A DNA stretch of 22,967 nt from the NCBI GenBank assembly GCA_002413075.1, contig DHWG01000091.1, positions 1 to 22,967 of the forward strand. Reading direction: 5' to 3'. Below the pieces are notes generated by a model, which made no database searches, had not been told where the DNA came from, and saw only the letters and a program-made list of their open reading frames with translations. Within the stretch, counting starts at the first letter, position 1; each line of letters starts with the position of its first letter. Source of the stretch: Desulfosporosinus sp. UBA5188 (GTDB lineage: Bacteria > Bacillota > Desulfitobacteriia > Desulfitobacteriales > Desulfitobacteriaceae). Position numbers and translations under genes: made by a program. Positions 1 through 7,766 of the stretch are shown piece by piece.

Positions 1-2
1 CA

Positions 3-73
3 GGGGGAGAGTTGCGTGGCCGGAGCTGAGCGTTAAACGCAGTGTGCGAAGCGTAGCCCACCAACTCTCCCCC
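3..73. repeat. Long imperfect palindrome (inverted repeat with 12-bp perfect arms)
   Basis: GGGGGAGAGTTG (3-14) is the exact reverse complement of CAACTCTCCCCC (62-73). The pairing extends inward by GTGG (16-19) with CCAC (58-61) after one bulged base. The enclosed stretch contains a smaller palindrome, GCGT-TAA-ACGC (30-40). It lies just downstream of the aldo/keto reductase gene and is more G+C-rich than the genes around it. No T-run follows on either side within view, so it does not look like an ordinary terminator. A REP- or MITE-type dispersed repeat is possible, but copy number cannot be seen here. Confidence 0.6.
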
Positions 74-121
74 GAACATGCACGTCAGTCGTTGCTCCGT
101 CCCCGGCCTCGGTCTTCCTCC

Positions 122-1066
122 CTACACAATCTTAAGGCAGAAATGCGGGCAGACCCTCCCGCAATACCCACACAAAACGCATTTCTTCGCATCCACCACC
201 GCCACTAGATCCTTCAGCTCCAAAGCCCCCTGCGGGCAAGCTTCCAAACAACGCCCACACCCTTGGCACCAATCAGCAATATAAAGTTTGCGTTCTCTGT
301 GTCTTACTTTATCTCGTAGGATAGTTGGTATATCTTTACCAGCCAGCAAGCGCAGATTATAATCCACCTCTTCGCGGCTGGACATTCCCAAGGCCATTGC
401 CTGTACACCCGAAATATTTCGGACAAAGTCCACGGCTTTTTCCGGGTCATGGGCTAAATGGCCGCCCCCAAAAACTTTCATAGCGTAAATTCCAATGCCT
501 AATTCAGCCGCAAACGCGATGGCTTCGAGCATCTCAGGCAACGTCCCGTCGATAATTCCTAGCCCCTCATAATTGAGGATCGGATGAATCACATCAAGAC
601 CCGGTTGGAGTGCCCCAGCTCGGACACCGGCAACGGCATGCGTCGAAATTCCAATCCAGCGCACGATGCCTTTTTCCTTGGCCCGTAGGAGTTCTTCCCA
701 AGCACGGGAATGACCTTTTAAGGTTAAAGCACTTTCCTGTTCATGGAGTAGAAAGAAATCAAGGGTATCGCGATTTAGAGCGGTGCGCGCCTTCTCTATG
801 CTTTGGCGCATTTCCGCCGCTGTGACTGAATACGATTTGCTGATGATTCGAACGTCCTCATGGCCCTTAATCGCCTCGGCAATTTGCGAATAATTGTCAT
901 AGATTTCCGCGGTATCAATCCAATTAACGCCTTGTTCAAGCGCATACCGCAGAACTGAAGTCCCTTCGCCTTCCGTGACACGTCCTTGTAACGGAGATAT
1001 GGCCAAACTTCCAAAGCACACCTCTGATACTGAGGGTCCCCATAGACCAAGCTTAACCTGACGCAT
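122..1066 (-). CDS. Aldo/keto reductase with C-terminal 2x[4Fe-4S] ferredoxin domain
   Basis: This 314-aa protein is predicted to be a cytoplasmic NAD(P)H-type oxidoreductase. Residues 1-255 form an aldo/keto reductase barrel carrying the family tetrad: D51 and Y56 in DTAEIYDNY, K77 in IISKS, and H108 in FFLLHEQ. Residues 265-314 form a bacterial ferredoxin module with two cluster motifs, CQGCGRCLEACP and CVLCGYCGRVCP. This fusion is recurrent in anaerobic Firmicutes and archaea; the substrate is unknown. The start is ATG at 1066 with AAGGAG just upstream. The gene stands alone: the alaS-ireB terminator (1106-1137) precedes it and no obvious partner follows. The ferredoxin part suggests electron exchange with a low-potential carrier rather than nicotinamide alone, but that is inference. 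Confidence 0.9.
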   Translation of the reverse strand: MRQVKLGLWGPSVSEVCFGSLAISPLQGRVTEGEGTSVLRYALEQGVNWIDTAEIYDNYSQIAEAIKGHEDVRIISKSYSVTAAEMRQSIEKARTALNRDTLDFFLLHEQESALTLKGHSRAWEELLRAKEKGIVRWIGISTHAVAGVRAGALQPGLDVIHPILNYEGLGIIDGTLPEMLEAIAFAAELGIGIYAMKVFGGGHLAHDPEKAVDFVRNISGVQAMALGMSSREEVDYNLRLLAGKDIPTILRDKVRHRERKLYIADWCQGCGRCLEACPQGALELKDLVAVVDAKKCVLCGYCGRVCPHFCLKIV

Positions 1067-1105
1067 AACTTACTCCTTAATAGTTATCGATAATAACTCA
1101 AAAGA

Positions 1106-1137
1106 CGAAACCCTCACCACTTCTAGTGAGGGTTTCG
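1106..1137 (-). terminator. Rho-independent terminator after ireB
   Basis: CGAAACCCTCAC (1106-1117) pairs perfectly with GTGAGGGTTTCG (1126-1137) around an 8-nt loop. On the minus strand a short T-rich stretch (TCTTTTGAG) follows. It lies 11 bp past the ireB stop and ends the alaS-ireB unit. Confidence 0.85.
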
Positions 1138-1148
1138 ACCCTATGATT

Positions 1149-1448
1149 CTACTTTTTAATAATTAACTCTTCGACGAGTTCTTTTCCCTTGGCGTCTTCT
1201 TGCAAATAATTTCTCACGAGTTCTTCAATCAGCTCAAAGCGTTCAAGTTTACGAATGTTCGCGCGGGCCTGGTTGTAACTGGTAATATATACTGGGTCTC
1301 CGGACATGAGATAGCCAACCATTTGGTTAATAGGATCATACCCTTTTTCCTGCAACGCAGCATACACCTTCTGTAGAATGTCCCGAGCAGAAACGTCTTC
1401 TTCTCCCACGGCCTTAAACATCATGGTTTCTTCCATCTTGTGATCCAT
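1149..1448 (-). CDS. ireB: IreB family regulatory phosphoprotein (UPF0297)
   Basis: This 99-aa cytoplasmic protein matches the UPF0297/IreB (YrzL) family along its length, including the signature ALQEKGYDPINQMVGYLMSG and RKLERFELIEELVRNYL. In Enterococcus, IreB is a substrate of the Ser/Thr kinase IreK and affects cephalosporin tolerance; elsewhere its role is poorly known. I start it at the ATG at 1448, preceded by AAAGGGGG at 8-nt spacing. An upstream in-frame start at 1475 would precede this ribosome site and is not needed. It follows alaS by 79 bp with no visible terminator between, the usual alaS-ireB order of Firmicutes. The ruvX-type gene that commonly comes next is absent: a terminator and a reductase gene follow instead. 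Confidence 0.92.
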   Translation of the reverse strand: MDHKMEETMMFKAVGEEDVSARDILQKVYAALQEKGYDPINQMVGYLMSGDPVYITSYNQARANIRKLERFELIEELVRNYLQEDAKGKELVEELIIKK

Positions 1449-1527
1449 TTCCCGATCCCCCTTTCGTCCATTCAATCCTTTAGCCTACTTCTTAGGCATT
1501 TATTCTGGACATCCCTTACTTTTTCCT

Positions 1528-4161
1528 CTATTTTGGGAGAAACATTCGGAGAATTGTTGGAACCCGGTCGATCGCTTCTCCTAGCTTACTGGGATCTTTA
1601 CCGCCTGCTTGTGCCATATCCGGCCGGCCACCACCGCTACCACCCGTTATTTTAGCCACTTCTTTTATAATCTTCCCAGCATGAAGCCCACTTAAACCTG
1701 TTGGACTGACGACGGTGACTAAGTTGACCTTGCCGTCGTTGACGGCGCCCAGGACAATGACCCCAGTTTTAAGTTTAACCCGTAGGAGATCGGCCATTTG
1801 ACGAAGGCCCTCCATATCGGAAACATGCACTTGGGCCGCTAACACCTGTACGCCTTCGATCTCCTGAACCTTCTTAAGTAACATTTCAGCTTCGTTTTTG
1901 CCAAGTTTCGCCTGAAGCTGTCCAATGTCTCGTTCGAGGTCTTTCACCTGAGTCACCAAACCATTCACACGCTTACCAATTTCAGACGGAGGTGCCTTAA
2001 GAATTTGGGCAACCTCTAGGACCTGTTCATCAAGGGTACGAAGATAGGCCAGTGCTTCTAGCCCAGCCACGGCTTCAATCCGGCGCAAGCCTGCTCCTAT
2101 GCCCCCCTCGGAGAGAATCTTAACCAGCCCTATTTCCCCCGTGGACTTGACATGGGTCCCACCGCACAATTCCTGACTAACCGGTCCCATCTGAACGACC
2201 CGTACAGTGTCTCCATATTTCTCGCCAAACAGTGCCGTCGCGCCACTGAATTTAGCCTCTTTCAGCGACATTTCCGTAGCTTGTATGGGCATATTCTTCA
2301 ACACGGCTTCATTGATCAACGTCTCTGCCGCCCTTAGTCCCTGCGCTGTCATCGGTGAAAAATGGGTAAAGTCAAAGCGCAAGCGCTCCGGCGTCACTAA
2401 GGAACCCGCTTGTTGGACATGTTCGCCTAACACAGTACGCAAGGCGGACTGCAGAAGGTGCGTCGCACTGTGATGACGAGAGATGGCCTGGCGGACAGAA
2501 TCATTGATTTCTACTTCCACCGTTTCTCCGAGATGTAAGACCCCGTTCATGACCTGGACTCTGTGATAAAAAGTACCGGTGACGCCCTTTTTAACCTCCA
2601 GCACCCGCGCCTCAGCCCGGGGCGTTTTGAGGACCCCAACATCGGAGACTTGGCCACCGCTTTCTGCATAAAAAGGCGTATCAGAAAGGAAAACGATCAC
2701 TTCTTCGCCTTCTCCAGCATCCTGGATCTCCTCTCCGTGAACAAACAGGCCTTCAATACGGGACGTCGACTGGACCTGTTCATAACCGACAAAGGGTGTT
2801 ACGCCTAAGCGTTTTGCCTTTTCAATCAAGGCTGGGCTTTCAACCGTTGCACGCATTTGTTGAGATTGATCTTTTGCTTTAAGACGATGCTCTTCAACCG
2901 ACGTTTGAAAGGCGATCATATCCACCGCTAAGCCTTGTTCTTCGAGGATTTCTTCCGTTAACTCCACCGGGAAGCCATACGTTTCATAGAGATAGAATGC
3001 ATCTGGTCCGGTTAACACGGTCTCCCCTTGCTTTATGAGCGCCTTGACCTTCTCCTGAAGCAGTTGAGTGCCTTGCTCCAGCGTGGCTTGGAAGTTTTTC
3101 TGCTCTAAACTTAAGTGGTTTAAAATGAAGTTCTCGTTTTCTATCAATTCAGGATAAGCCTGAGCGTAGTCCCTTTGAATGATCCGAAAAGCGGATTCGA
3201 AGAAGGGTTTGTCGATGCCTAAAAGCTTTGCATAACGAACAGCGCGCCGTAAAATTCGACGAAGGACATACCCTCGCCCCTCATTATTGGGTCGAATTCC
3301 ATCAGCCAGCATAAATGAGACCGCTCTCACGTGATCAGCAACGACTTTTAAAGCCTTATCATTTTTGGGATTATCTTTATAGCTAATACCGGCCAGTGAG
3401 GCCACATGGTCAATAATGGGACGGAATAAATCCGTATCGAAATTAGTTTCCACCCCTTGCATTACCGAAGCAATCCGCTCTAAACCCATCCCTGTATCAA
3501 TGTTTTGTTTCGGCAGAGGGGTTAAGACGCCCGCTTCATCACGGTTATACTGCATGAAAACCAAATTCCAGATCTCGAGAAAGCGGTCGCACTCACAACT
3601 CCCTGCGCCGCAGTTTGGCTTACCACACCCTCTGGCTTCACCGAGATCAACATAAATCTCAGAACAGGGGCCACAGGGGCCCGTTGGGCCAGCTGCCCAG
3701 AAGTTCTCAGGGTCCCCAACAATTCGTTCCTCCTTGACGCCAGCTTTCTCCATCCATATCTTTTTCGCTTCAACATCTTCAGGATAAATGGTCACCCAGA
3801 GTTTTTCCACAGGGATATTTAACACTTCCGTTAAATACTCCCAAGCCCAAGGAATCACTTCGGTTTTAAAGTAGTCTCCAAACGAAAAATTCCCCAACAT
3901 TTCAAAATAAGTATGATGACGAGCCGTTTTTCCTACTTCTTCAAGATCCGGCGTACGAACGCATTTTTGGGCGGTCGTCACTCTCGGAAAAGGCGGTTCA
4001 ATAAGTCGTTGAAAATATGGTTTGAACGGTACCATGCCCGCAACCGTTAACAAAAGCGTTGGATCATCTTTAGGAATGAGTGACGCGCTGGGTAAAATCC
4101 GGTGCCCTTTTTCCTCAAAATACTTAAGAAACATGTCCCTTAATTGATTTCCTGTAACCAT
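1528..4161 (-). CDS. alaS: Alanine--tRNA ligase
   Basis: This 877-aa class II aminoacyl-tRNA synthetase is of normal length for AlaRS. The N-terminal catalytic core carries the RHHTYFEMLGNFSFGDY region. The editing domain shows the zinc ligands HHSATH and CGGTH. The C-terminal DHHA1/C-Ala domain carries GGSGGGRPDMAQAGG. It also has a Cys-rich insert (CGKPNCGAGSCECD) near residue 200. It charges tRNA-Ala and clears mischarged Ser/Gly. The start is ATG at 4161, preceded by AGGAG at 9-nt spacing. A longer reading to 4239 is rejected because it would translate through the leader terminator. Transcription probably begins near 4303, downstream of the permease gene, and passes through a short T-box-like attenuator. 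ireB follows in the same unit. Confidence 0.98.
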   Translation of the reverse strand: MVTGNQLRDMFLKYFEEKGHRILPSASLIPKDDPTLLLTVAGMVPFKPYFQRLIEPPFPRVTTAQKCVRTPDLEEVGKTARHHTYFEMLGNFSFGDYFKTEVIPWAWEYLTEVLNIPVEKLWVTIYPEDVEAKKIWMEKAGVKEERIVGDPENFWAAGPTGPCGPCSEIYVDLGEARGCGKPNCGAGSCECDRFLEIWNLVFMQYNRDEAGVLTPLPKQNIDTGMGLERIASVMQGVETNFDTDLFRPIIDHVASLAGISYKDNPKNDKALKVVADHVRAVSFMLADGIRPNNEGRGYVLRRILRRAVRYAKLLGIDKPFFESAFRIIQRDYAQAYPELIENENFILNHLSLEQKNFQATLEQGTQLLQEKVKALIKQGETVLTGPDAFYLYETYGFPVELTEEILEEQGLAVDMIAFQTSVEEHRLKAKDQSQQMRATVESPALIEKAKRLGVTPFVGYEQVQSTSRIEGLFVHGEEIQDAGEGEEVIVFLSDTPFYAESGGQVSDVGVLKTPRAEARVLEVKKGVTGTFYHRVQVMNGVLHLGETVEVEINDSVRQAISRHHSATHLLQSALRTVLGEHVQQAGSLVTPERLRFDFTHFSPMTAQGLRAAETLINEAVLKNMPIQATEMSLKEAKFSGATALFGEKYGDTVRVVQMGPVSQELCGGTHVKSTGEIGLVKILSEGGIGAGLRRIEAVAGLEALAYLRTLDEQVLEVAQILKAPPSEIGKRVNGLVTQVKDLERDIGQLQAKLGKNEAEMLLKKVQEIEGVQVLAAQVHVSDMEGLRQMADLLRVKLKTGVIVLGAVNDGKVNLVTVVSPTGLSGLHAGKIIKEVAKITGGSGGGRPDMAQAGGKDPSKLGEAIDRVPTILRMFLPK

Positions 4162-4303
4162 CCACGAACACTCCTTTAAACTATAAAAAAAATAATCTCG
4201 CCCAATATTAATCAGGGACGAGATTTTGCCATGGTACACCCTGCTTATCTTAGGGGCAAATTAAGCTTTTAGCCGCATAAACACTTCCAAATTTCAAGTG
4301 TAT
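4162..4303 (-). promoter_or_regulatory. Short, degenerate T-box leader of alaS
   Basis: The leader contains AGGGTGTACCATGG (minus strand, ending near 4230), recognisably the T-box element AGGGTGGTACCGCGG with one G missing from the TGG that should pair with the tRNA CCA end. Antiterminator helix A1 (CAGGG with CCCTG) is intact. Helix A2 is weak: AUGG against CUCGU gives four pairs, two of them G-U. The whole leader is about 140 nt, against about 330 nt for the hisS leader in this window. There is no room for a standard long Stem I; only a small hairpin, ACACTT/AAGTGT, is seen near 4280-4300. Ala codons GCG-GCT occur at 4276-4271 as possible specifiers. Confidence 0.65.
4184..4225 (-). terminator. 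Attenuator terminator in the alaS leader
   Basis: On the minus strand AATCTCG-T-CCC pairs with GGG-CGAGATT (10 bp, one bulged T, 11-nt loop). A run TATTTTTTTTAT follows directly. It sits 22-64 nt before the alaS start, the position of the terminator in T-box attenuators. Its 5' arm overlaps the CTCGTCCCT that would close the competing antiterminator. Confidence 0.85.
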
Positions 4304-4309
4304 TCCTAA

Positions 4310-4339
4310 AGTATATACAGGGGATGTCTAATTTGTCAA
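4310..4339 (-). promoter_or_regulatory. Sigma-A promoter for alaS-ireB
   Basis: TTGACA (4334-4339) is followed after 18 bp by TATACT (4310-4315) on the minus strand. It lies immediately after the permease stop codon and would start RNA near 4303, just before the T-box leader. Confidence 0.75.
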
Positions 4340-4344
4340 CCATC

Positions 4345-5376
4345 TTAGACCTTAGAGGAAACCAGTCTGAAATATACGTGATTATACACGACTCTAATGA
4401 CGGCTGCCACTGGGACAGCAAATAACATACCCCAAATTCCTGCAAGTTCTCCGCCTGCCAAAATGGCAAAGACCACCCAAAGAGGATGAAGCCCGACGCT
4501 CTCCCCCACAAGCTTAGGCGTAATGACGTTTCCTTCAAGTTGTTGAGCAATCAAAATAACCAAAGCAACCTTCATGGCCATGGCCGGTGAAATGGTTAAA
4601 GCCAGTAAAACGGCAGGCACTGCGCCTATAAAGGGCCCGAAGTACGGAATGAGATCAAAAATACCACAGATAATGCCAATTAGAAGCGCATACTCCATCC
4701 CGACTAGTTTTACGCCGACCCCGATCAATAGTCCAACAATTACAGCAACGACAACATTACCTCGCACAAATTGCCGAATCACATGGTTAATGTCTTGCCA
4801 CAGTCTGCGCCATTCCATCCGCCAGCGTTGAGGAATAATTCGAAGAAAGTGAACCCCTAAGCCTTTCCAATCTGACAGAAAATAGATGGCAATAACCGGC
4901 GATAATATATACAAAGTGACCGTGGACAGTACCTGTGGGACGGTATCTAAATAGAGATTAAGACCTTGTGCGAAGATGACTTCTTGCTCTTCTAAATGCT
5001 GATCTAAGACAAGTGCGATATGACTGGGCAAACCTGTCGCTTTAAATTGTTCACGGATGACATCTGCCCTTTCCGTAAACAACTGCATCGCATGGGGTAA
5101 GACCACCGCCAATTTGCTCAATTGATTATAGAGCGCTGGGAGTATCAAGAAAATAACCGTAGCCATCACCGCAAGAATCAGACTGAAAACAATCAGGATT
5201 GAGATTCTTCGACTTATCTTGTGACGTTCCAACTTAACAACCAGGGGATTTAGCAGGTAGGCAAGTATAAAGGCTAAGAAAAATGGACCCAAAATTGGTC
5301 TCACCTTGAAAAGGAGAAACATCGCCAAGAGTAGACAAGTTCCTGTGAAAATCCATCGCCATCGTTTGAGCTTCAT
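4345..5376 (-). CDS. AI-2E/PerM-family membrane permease (YrrI-like)
   Basis: This 343-aa polytopic inner-membrane protein has hydrophobic segments at about residues 10-45, 60-85, 150-175, 205-230, 235-280 and 300-330. It carries the AI-2E family block IFDLIPYFGPFIGAVPAVLL and the following EGNVITPKLVGESVGLHPL. Members include autoinducer-2 exporters and Na+/H+ antiporters; the substrate here is unknown. The start is ATG at 5376 with GAAGGAGG at good spacing. In Bacillus the homologue YrrI also sits directly upstream of alaS, so the position is ancestral. A terminator (5401-5423) separates it from the zinc-ribbon gene, so it needs its own promoter or read-through; I see no good promoter there. 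Confidence 0.9.
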   Translation of the reverse strand: MKLKRWRWIFTGTCLLLAMFLLFKVRPILGPFFLAFILAYLLNPLVVKLERHKISRRISILIVFSLILAVMATVIFLILPALYNQLSKLAVVLPHAMQLFTERADVIREQFKATGLPSHIALVLDQHLEEQEVIFAQGLNLYLDTVPQVLSTVTLYILSPVIAIYFLSDWKGLGVHFLRIIPQRWRMEWRRLWQDINHVIRQFVRGNVVVAVIVGLLIGVGVKLVGMEYALLIGIICGIFDLIPYFGPFIGAVPAVLLALTISPAMAMKVALVILIAQQLEGNVITPKLVGESVGLHPLWVVFAILAGGELAGIWGMLFAVPVAAVIRVVYNHVYFRLVSSKV

Positions 5377-5400
5377 AGTTTACCTCCTTCACAAGTACCA

Positions 5401-5423
5401 AAAAAGCGCGCAATGCGCGCTTA
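5401..5423 (-). terminator. Rho-independent terminator of the iscR-mnmA-PRC unit
   Basis: On the minus strand AAGCGCGC-ATT-GCGCGCTT is followed by TTTTTTGG. It lies 45 bp downstream of the zinc-ribbon gene and 25 bp before the permease start. Confidence 0.85.
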
Positions 5424-5468
5424 CTATATTTGCTTTGATCGTTCATCTCTCCTGAACAATTGTATGCA

Positions 5469-5684
5469 TTATTCCATAGCCGCGCAGGAAATCTCCGCTT
5501 CGACAGCCGCAGGAATGTTTTCTAGGACTGGATCATCCCAAGCCACTAGTGAACCATCTTCCGCTAGATCATAAATAACCACTTTGTCGGTTTGAGTCGC
5601 GAATTCGACGCAACAATCCCAACAATAGAATTGCTCTACGCCCACTTTACCAATAGCCCGTCCACTGCAAACTGGACAATTCAT
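5469..5684 (-). CDS. Small zinc-ribbon-type hypothetical protein
   Basis: This 71-aa protein has the N-terminal pattern C3-x2-C6 ... C21-x2-C24-C25, which fits a small zinc ribbon. An acidic tail containing AWDDP follows and ends with one more Cys. No family is recognised with certainty. Its ATG at 5684 overlaps the PRC-barrel stop in ATGA, and AAGGGGG lies in the end of the PRC gene, so the two are translationally coupled and probably act together. Length, ribosome site and coupling make it a convincing gene. Function is unknown; nucleic-acid binding or a metal-dependent scaffold are possibilities only. Confidence 0.8.
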   Translation of the reverse strand: MNCPVCSGRAIGKVGVEQFYCWDCCVEFATQTDKVVIYDLAEDGSLVAWDDPVLENIPAAVEAEISCAAME

Positions 5685-6175
5685 GATAGTATACCCCCTT
5701 CATTCACTTGATCCAAGGGGGATACTTGATTATCAACGATCAAAATGTCTTTTCCATCGATCATAACATGGGGTCTAAGAATCGTTCCCCTGCCATGAAG
5801 TAGATCTGCGAAGAGCCCATCAGAAACTTCAAATCCGACCATTTTTTCTGCGGAATCATCGAGAAAAACATCTTCAATCGTACCTCTTGCGTCTCCACCT
5901 TGGGTATAGACTTCATTACCCACTTTATCTGACCATCGTGTTCCCTTAAGTTCCTCGACAGTTTTGCTGGATACCGTTAAGGCATCCTTTCCGACTGTCA
6001 TGATGGCCTTGCGAGGAATTCCCTTTTCTGAACGAAATAAGTGACCACCTTCTAAGAGAATACCAATCACCTCGTCTTTGTCATTATCCAAGACAAGATC
6101 CTGTACCCACCCAATTGAGTCCCCACTTTTTAGATCTAGAACTGGTAGTCCGACAATCTCTCGAATGCGTCGCAT
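5681..6175 (-). CDS. Double PRC-barrel domain protein
   Basis: This 164-aa soluble protein has two PRC-barrel repeats. Residues 4-80 begin IREIVGLPVLDLKSGDSIG, and residues 85-150 contain the internal copy GNEVYTQGGDARGTIEDVFL. Each has the VxDLxxGxxIGxVxD-like signature. PRC barrels also occur in RimM, photosynthetic reaction-centre H subunit and sporulation proteins of the YlmC/YmxH type; they mainly bind proteins or RNA. It follows mnmA by 55 bp with no terminator between and is coupled to the zinc-ribbon gene downstream. The start is ATG at 6175 with GAGGTGG upstream. The link to tRNA thiolation is suggested only by context; the precise role is unknown. Confidence 0.85.
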   Translation of the reverse strand: MRRIREIVGLPVLDLKSGDSIGWVQDLVLDNDKDEVIGILLEGGHLFRSEKGIPRKAIMTVGKDALTVSSKTVEELKGTRWSDKVGNEVYTQGGDARGTIEDVFLDDSAEKMVGFEVSDGLFADLLHGRGTILRPHVMIDGKDILIVDNQVSPLDQVNEGGILS

Positions 6176-6230
6176 GCGTTTCCACCTCGCAAATAAGTTC
6201 CTTCTATACTGTGCCCATCAATCTTGAAAT

Positions 6231-7358
6231 TCATTCATGCACAAGAAGGGACCGACGGCCTCGAGGATCAGAAATAATGGTTCCCCCGCCAACGACAGTA
6301 TTTCCCTGATAAAAGACGACAGCTTGTCCTGGAGTGACCGCGCGTTGTGGCTCGTCAAAAAGGACCATCACTTCGTGGTCTGCTCCTTTTCCCCCTGGAT
6401 AAATGGTCGCCTGAACGCCCGATGAATTATAACGAATTTTAGCGGTGACTTTTAGGGGTTCTTTCAAAGACGGGATGGAAATCCAGTTTAGATCGATGGC
6501 CCAGAGCGTATCCGTAAACACCTCTGAGTTTTCCCCTAAGACAACTTCATTGCTTTCAGGATTCAGGCCCACGACAAACATCGGTTTACCGAAAGTGATC
6601 CCTAAGCCCTTCCGCTGCCCAACCGTGTAGTAAATGATTCCTTGGTGCCTGCCCAAATAATTCCCCTTAAGATCGACAAAATTTCCCGGTTTAACTAACC
6701 CACTCGAGCGTTTCCGGACAAAAGAAGCATAGTCATCGTCGATAACAAAACAAATCTCCTGGCTGTCGGGTTTGTTTCCTACCCCTAAGCCCCGGTCGTT
6801 CGCCATTTGTCGTATTTGCTCTTTTGGGTATTTTGCCAGGGGAAACAGCGTGTGGGCTAACTGCTCCTGGGTTAACATGTAAAGGGCATACGTCTGATCT
6901 TTTCTTGTATCAACACTGTTACTTAGGAGGAACCGTTCACTCGCTGGGTCTCTCAAGACGTGCGCATAATGACCCGTTGCTATGTACTCTGCGCCCAGCC
7001 CACGAGCTTTGCGGAGCATTTCCCCGAATTTAACATACTTATTACAGGCCAAACAAGGGTTTGGCGTTTCACCCGCCAAATAAGACCGTGCGAAATAATC
7101 CACCACAGTCTCCTCAAAATAAGAACGAAAATTCATCACGTAATGGGGAATTCCCAGTATAAAGGCAACCCGCCTAGCGTCATCGATGGCAGAATTAGAG
7201 CAACAGCCCCCTTCGACCTCAGGCCCCGTGGCTTCCCAAACCTGCAGGGTAATCCCGATCACGTCATAGCCTTCTTCTTGGAGCAAAGCGGCGGCCATGG
7301 AACTATCCACGCCGCCGCTCATACCCACAACTACTTTTGTTTTCGTTGTTAGAGTCAT
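6231..7358 (-). CDS. mnmA: tRNA-specific 2-thiouridylase MnmA
   Basis: This 375-aa cytoplasmic enzyme makes the 2-thio group of U34 in tRNA-Lys, -Glu and -Gln. It shows the PP-loop SGGVDSS (14-20), the catalytic Cys C102 in ETPNPCLACN, and the second Cys in SQEICFV near residue 198. The family-typical C-terminal beta-barrel follows. Length is normal. The start is ATG at 7358, 8 nt past the iscU stop; its AAGGA lies in the last iscU codons. The longer reading to 7418 would run inside iscU and is rejected. Adjacency to iscS fits the known sulfur relay: IscS cysteine persulfide supplies MnmA. Firmicutes lack the Tus relay of E. coli, so direct transfer is likely. Confidence 0.97.
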   Translation of the reverse strand: MTLTTKTKVVVGMSGGVDSSMAAALLQEEGYDVIGITLQVWEATGPEVEGGCCSNSAIDDARRVAFILGIPHYVMNFRSYFEETVVDYFARSYLAGETPNPCLACNKYVKFGEMLRKARGLGAEYIATGHYAHVLRDPASERFLLSNSVDTRKDQTYALYMLTQEQLAHTLFPLAKYPKEQIRQMANDRGLGVGNKPDSQEICFVIDDDYASFVRKRSSGLVKPGNFVDLKGNYLGRHQGIIYYTVGQRKGLGITFGKPMFVVGLNPESNEVVLGENSEVFTDTLWAIDLNWISIPSLKEPLKVTAKIRYNSSGVQATIYPGGKGADHEVMVLFDEPQRAVTPGQAVVFYQGNTVVGGGTIISDPRGRRSLLVHE

Positions 7359-7365
7359 ACTACAT

Positions 7366-7740
7366 CTATTCCTTTTTTTGTTTGTCTTTATAATTTTGAA
7401 TAGCGGAATGGAGTGCATCCGCCGCTAAATTCGAACAGTGCATTTTTGCTGGAGGTAGTCCTCCTAGAGCTTCTGCGACGGCAGCATTAGAGATGACCAG
7501 AGCTTCCTCAATCGTTTTTCCTTTAACCATTTCCGTGACCATACTGCTGGTCGCTACGGCCGCACCACAGCCAAATGTTTTAAACTTTACGTCTTCTATA
7601 ATATCTCCTTTAATATCTAAATAAATCCGCATAATATCTCCGCACTTGGCATTGCCGACTTCACCGACGCCATCAGGGTTTTCAATCTCACCAACATTAC
7701 GAGGATTTGTAAAATGGTCCATTACTTTTTCTGAATACAT
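7366..7740 (-). CDS. iscU: Iron-sulfur cluster scaffold IscU/NifU N-terminal type
   Basis: This 124-aa scaffold assembles Fe-S clusters. The three ligand cysteines are present: C33 (NAKCGD, with D35), C58 (FGCGAA) and C102 (MHCSNL, with H101), in the spacing of IscU rather than the zinc-containing SufU insertion type. The start is ATG at 7740 with a purine-rich GGGAGTGG upstream. It lies between iscS and mnmA with short gaps (26 and 7 bp), so it is part of one operon under the iscR promoter. Length and motifs are complete. The assignment as IscU rather than a NifU fragment follows from its size and the absence of a C-terminal Nfu domain. Confidence 0.96.
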   Translation of the reverse strand: MYSEKVMDHFTNPRNVGEIENPDGVGEVGNAKCGDIMRIYLDIKGDIIEDVKFKTFGCGAAVATSSMVTEMVKGKTIEEALVISNAAVAEALGGLPPAKMHCSNLAADALHSAIQNYKDKQKKE

Positions 7741-7766
7741 AGTTAGTCCACTCCCTTATACTGTGT

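Noticed and set aside
4162..4239. N-terminal extension of alaS (start at 4239)
   Set aside because: It would be translated through the T-box element and terminator; the ATG at 4161 has AGGAG at good spacing and the normal AlaRS N-terminus.
4269..4550. 93-aa minus-strand reading frame across the permease end and alaS promoter
   Set aside because: Out of frame inside the AI-2E gene and running through the alaS promoter and leader; no family features.
6960..7352. 130-aa plus-strand reading frame
   Set aside because: Lies fully antisense to mnmA, whose motifs are complete; no recognisable domain.
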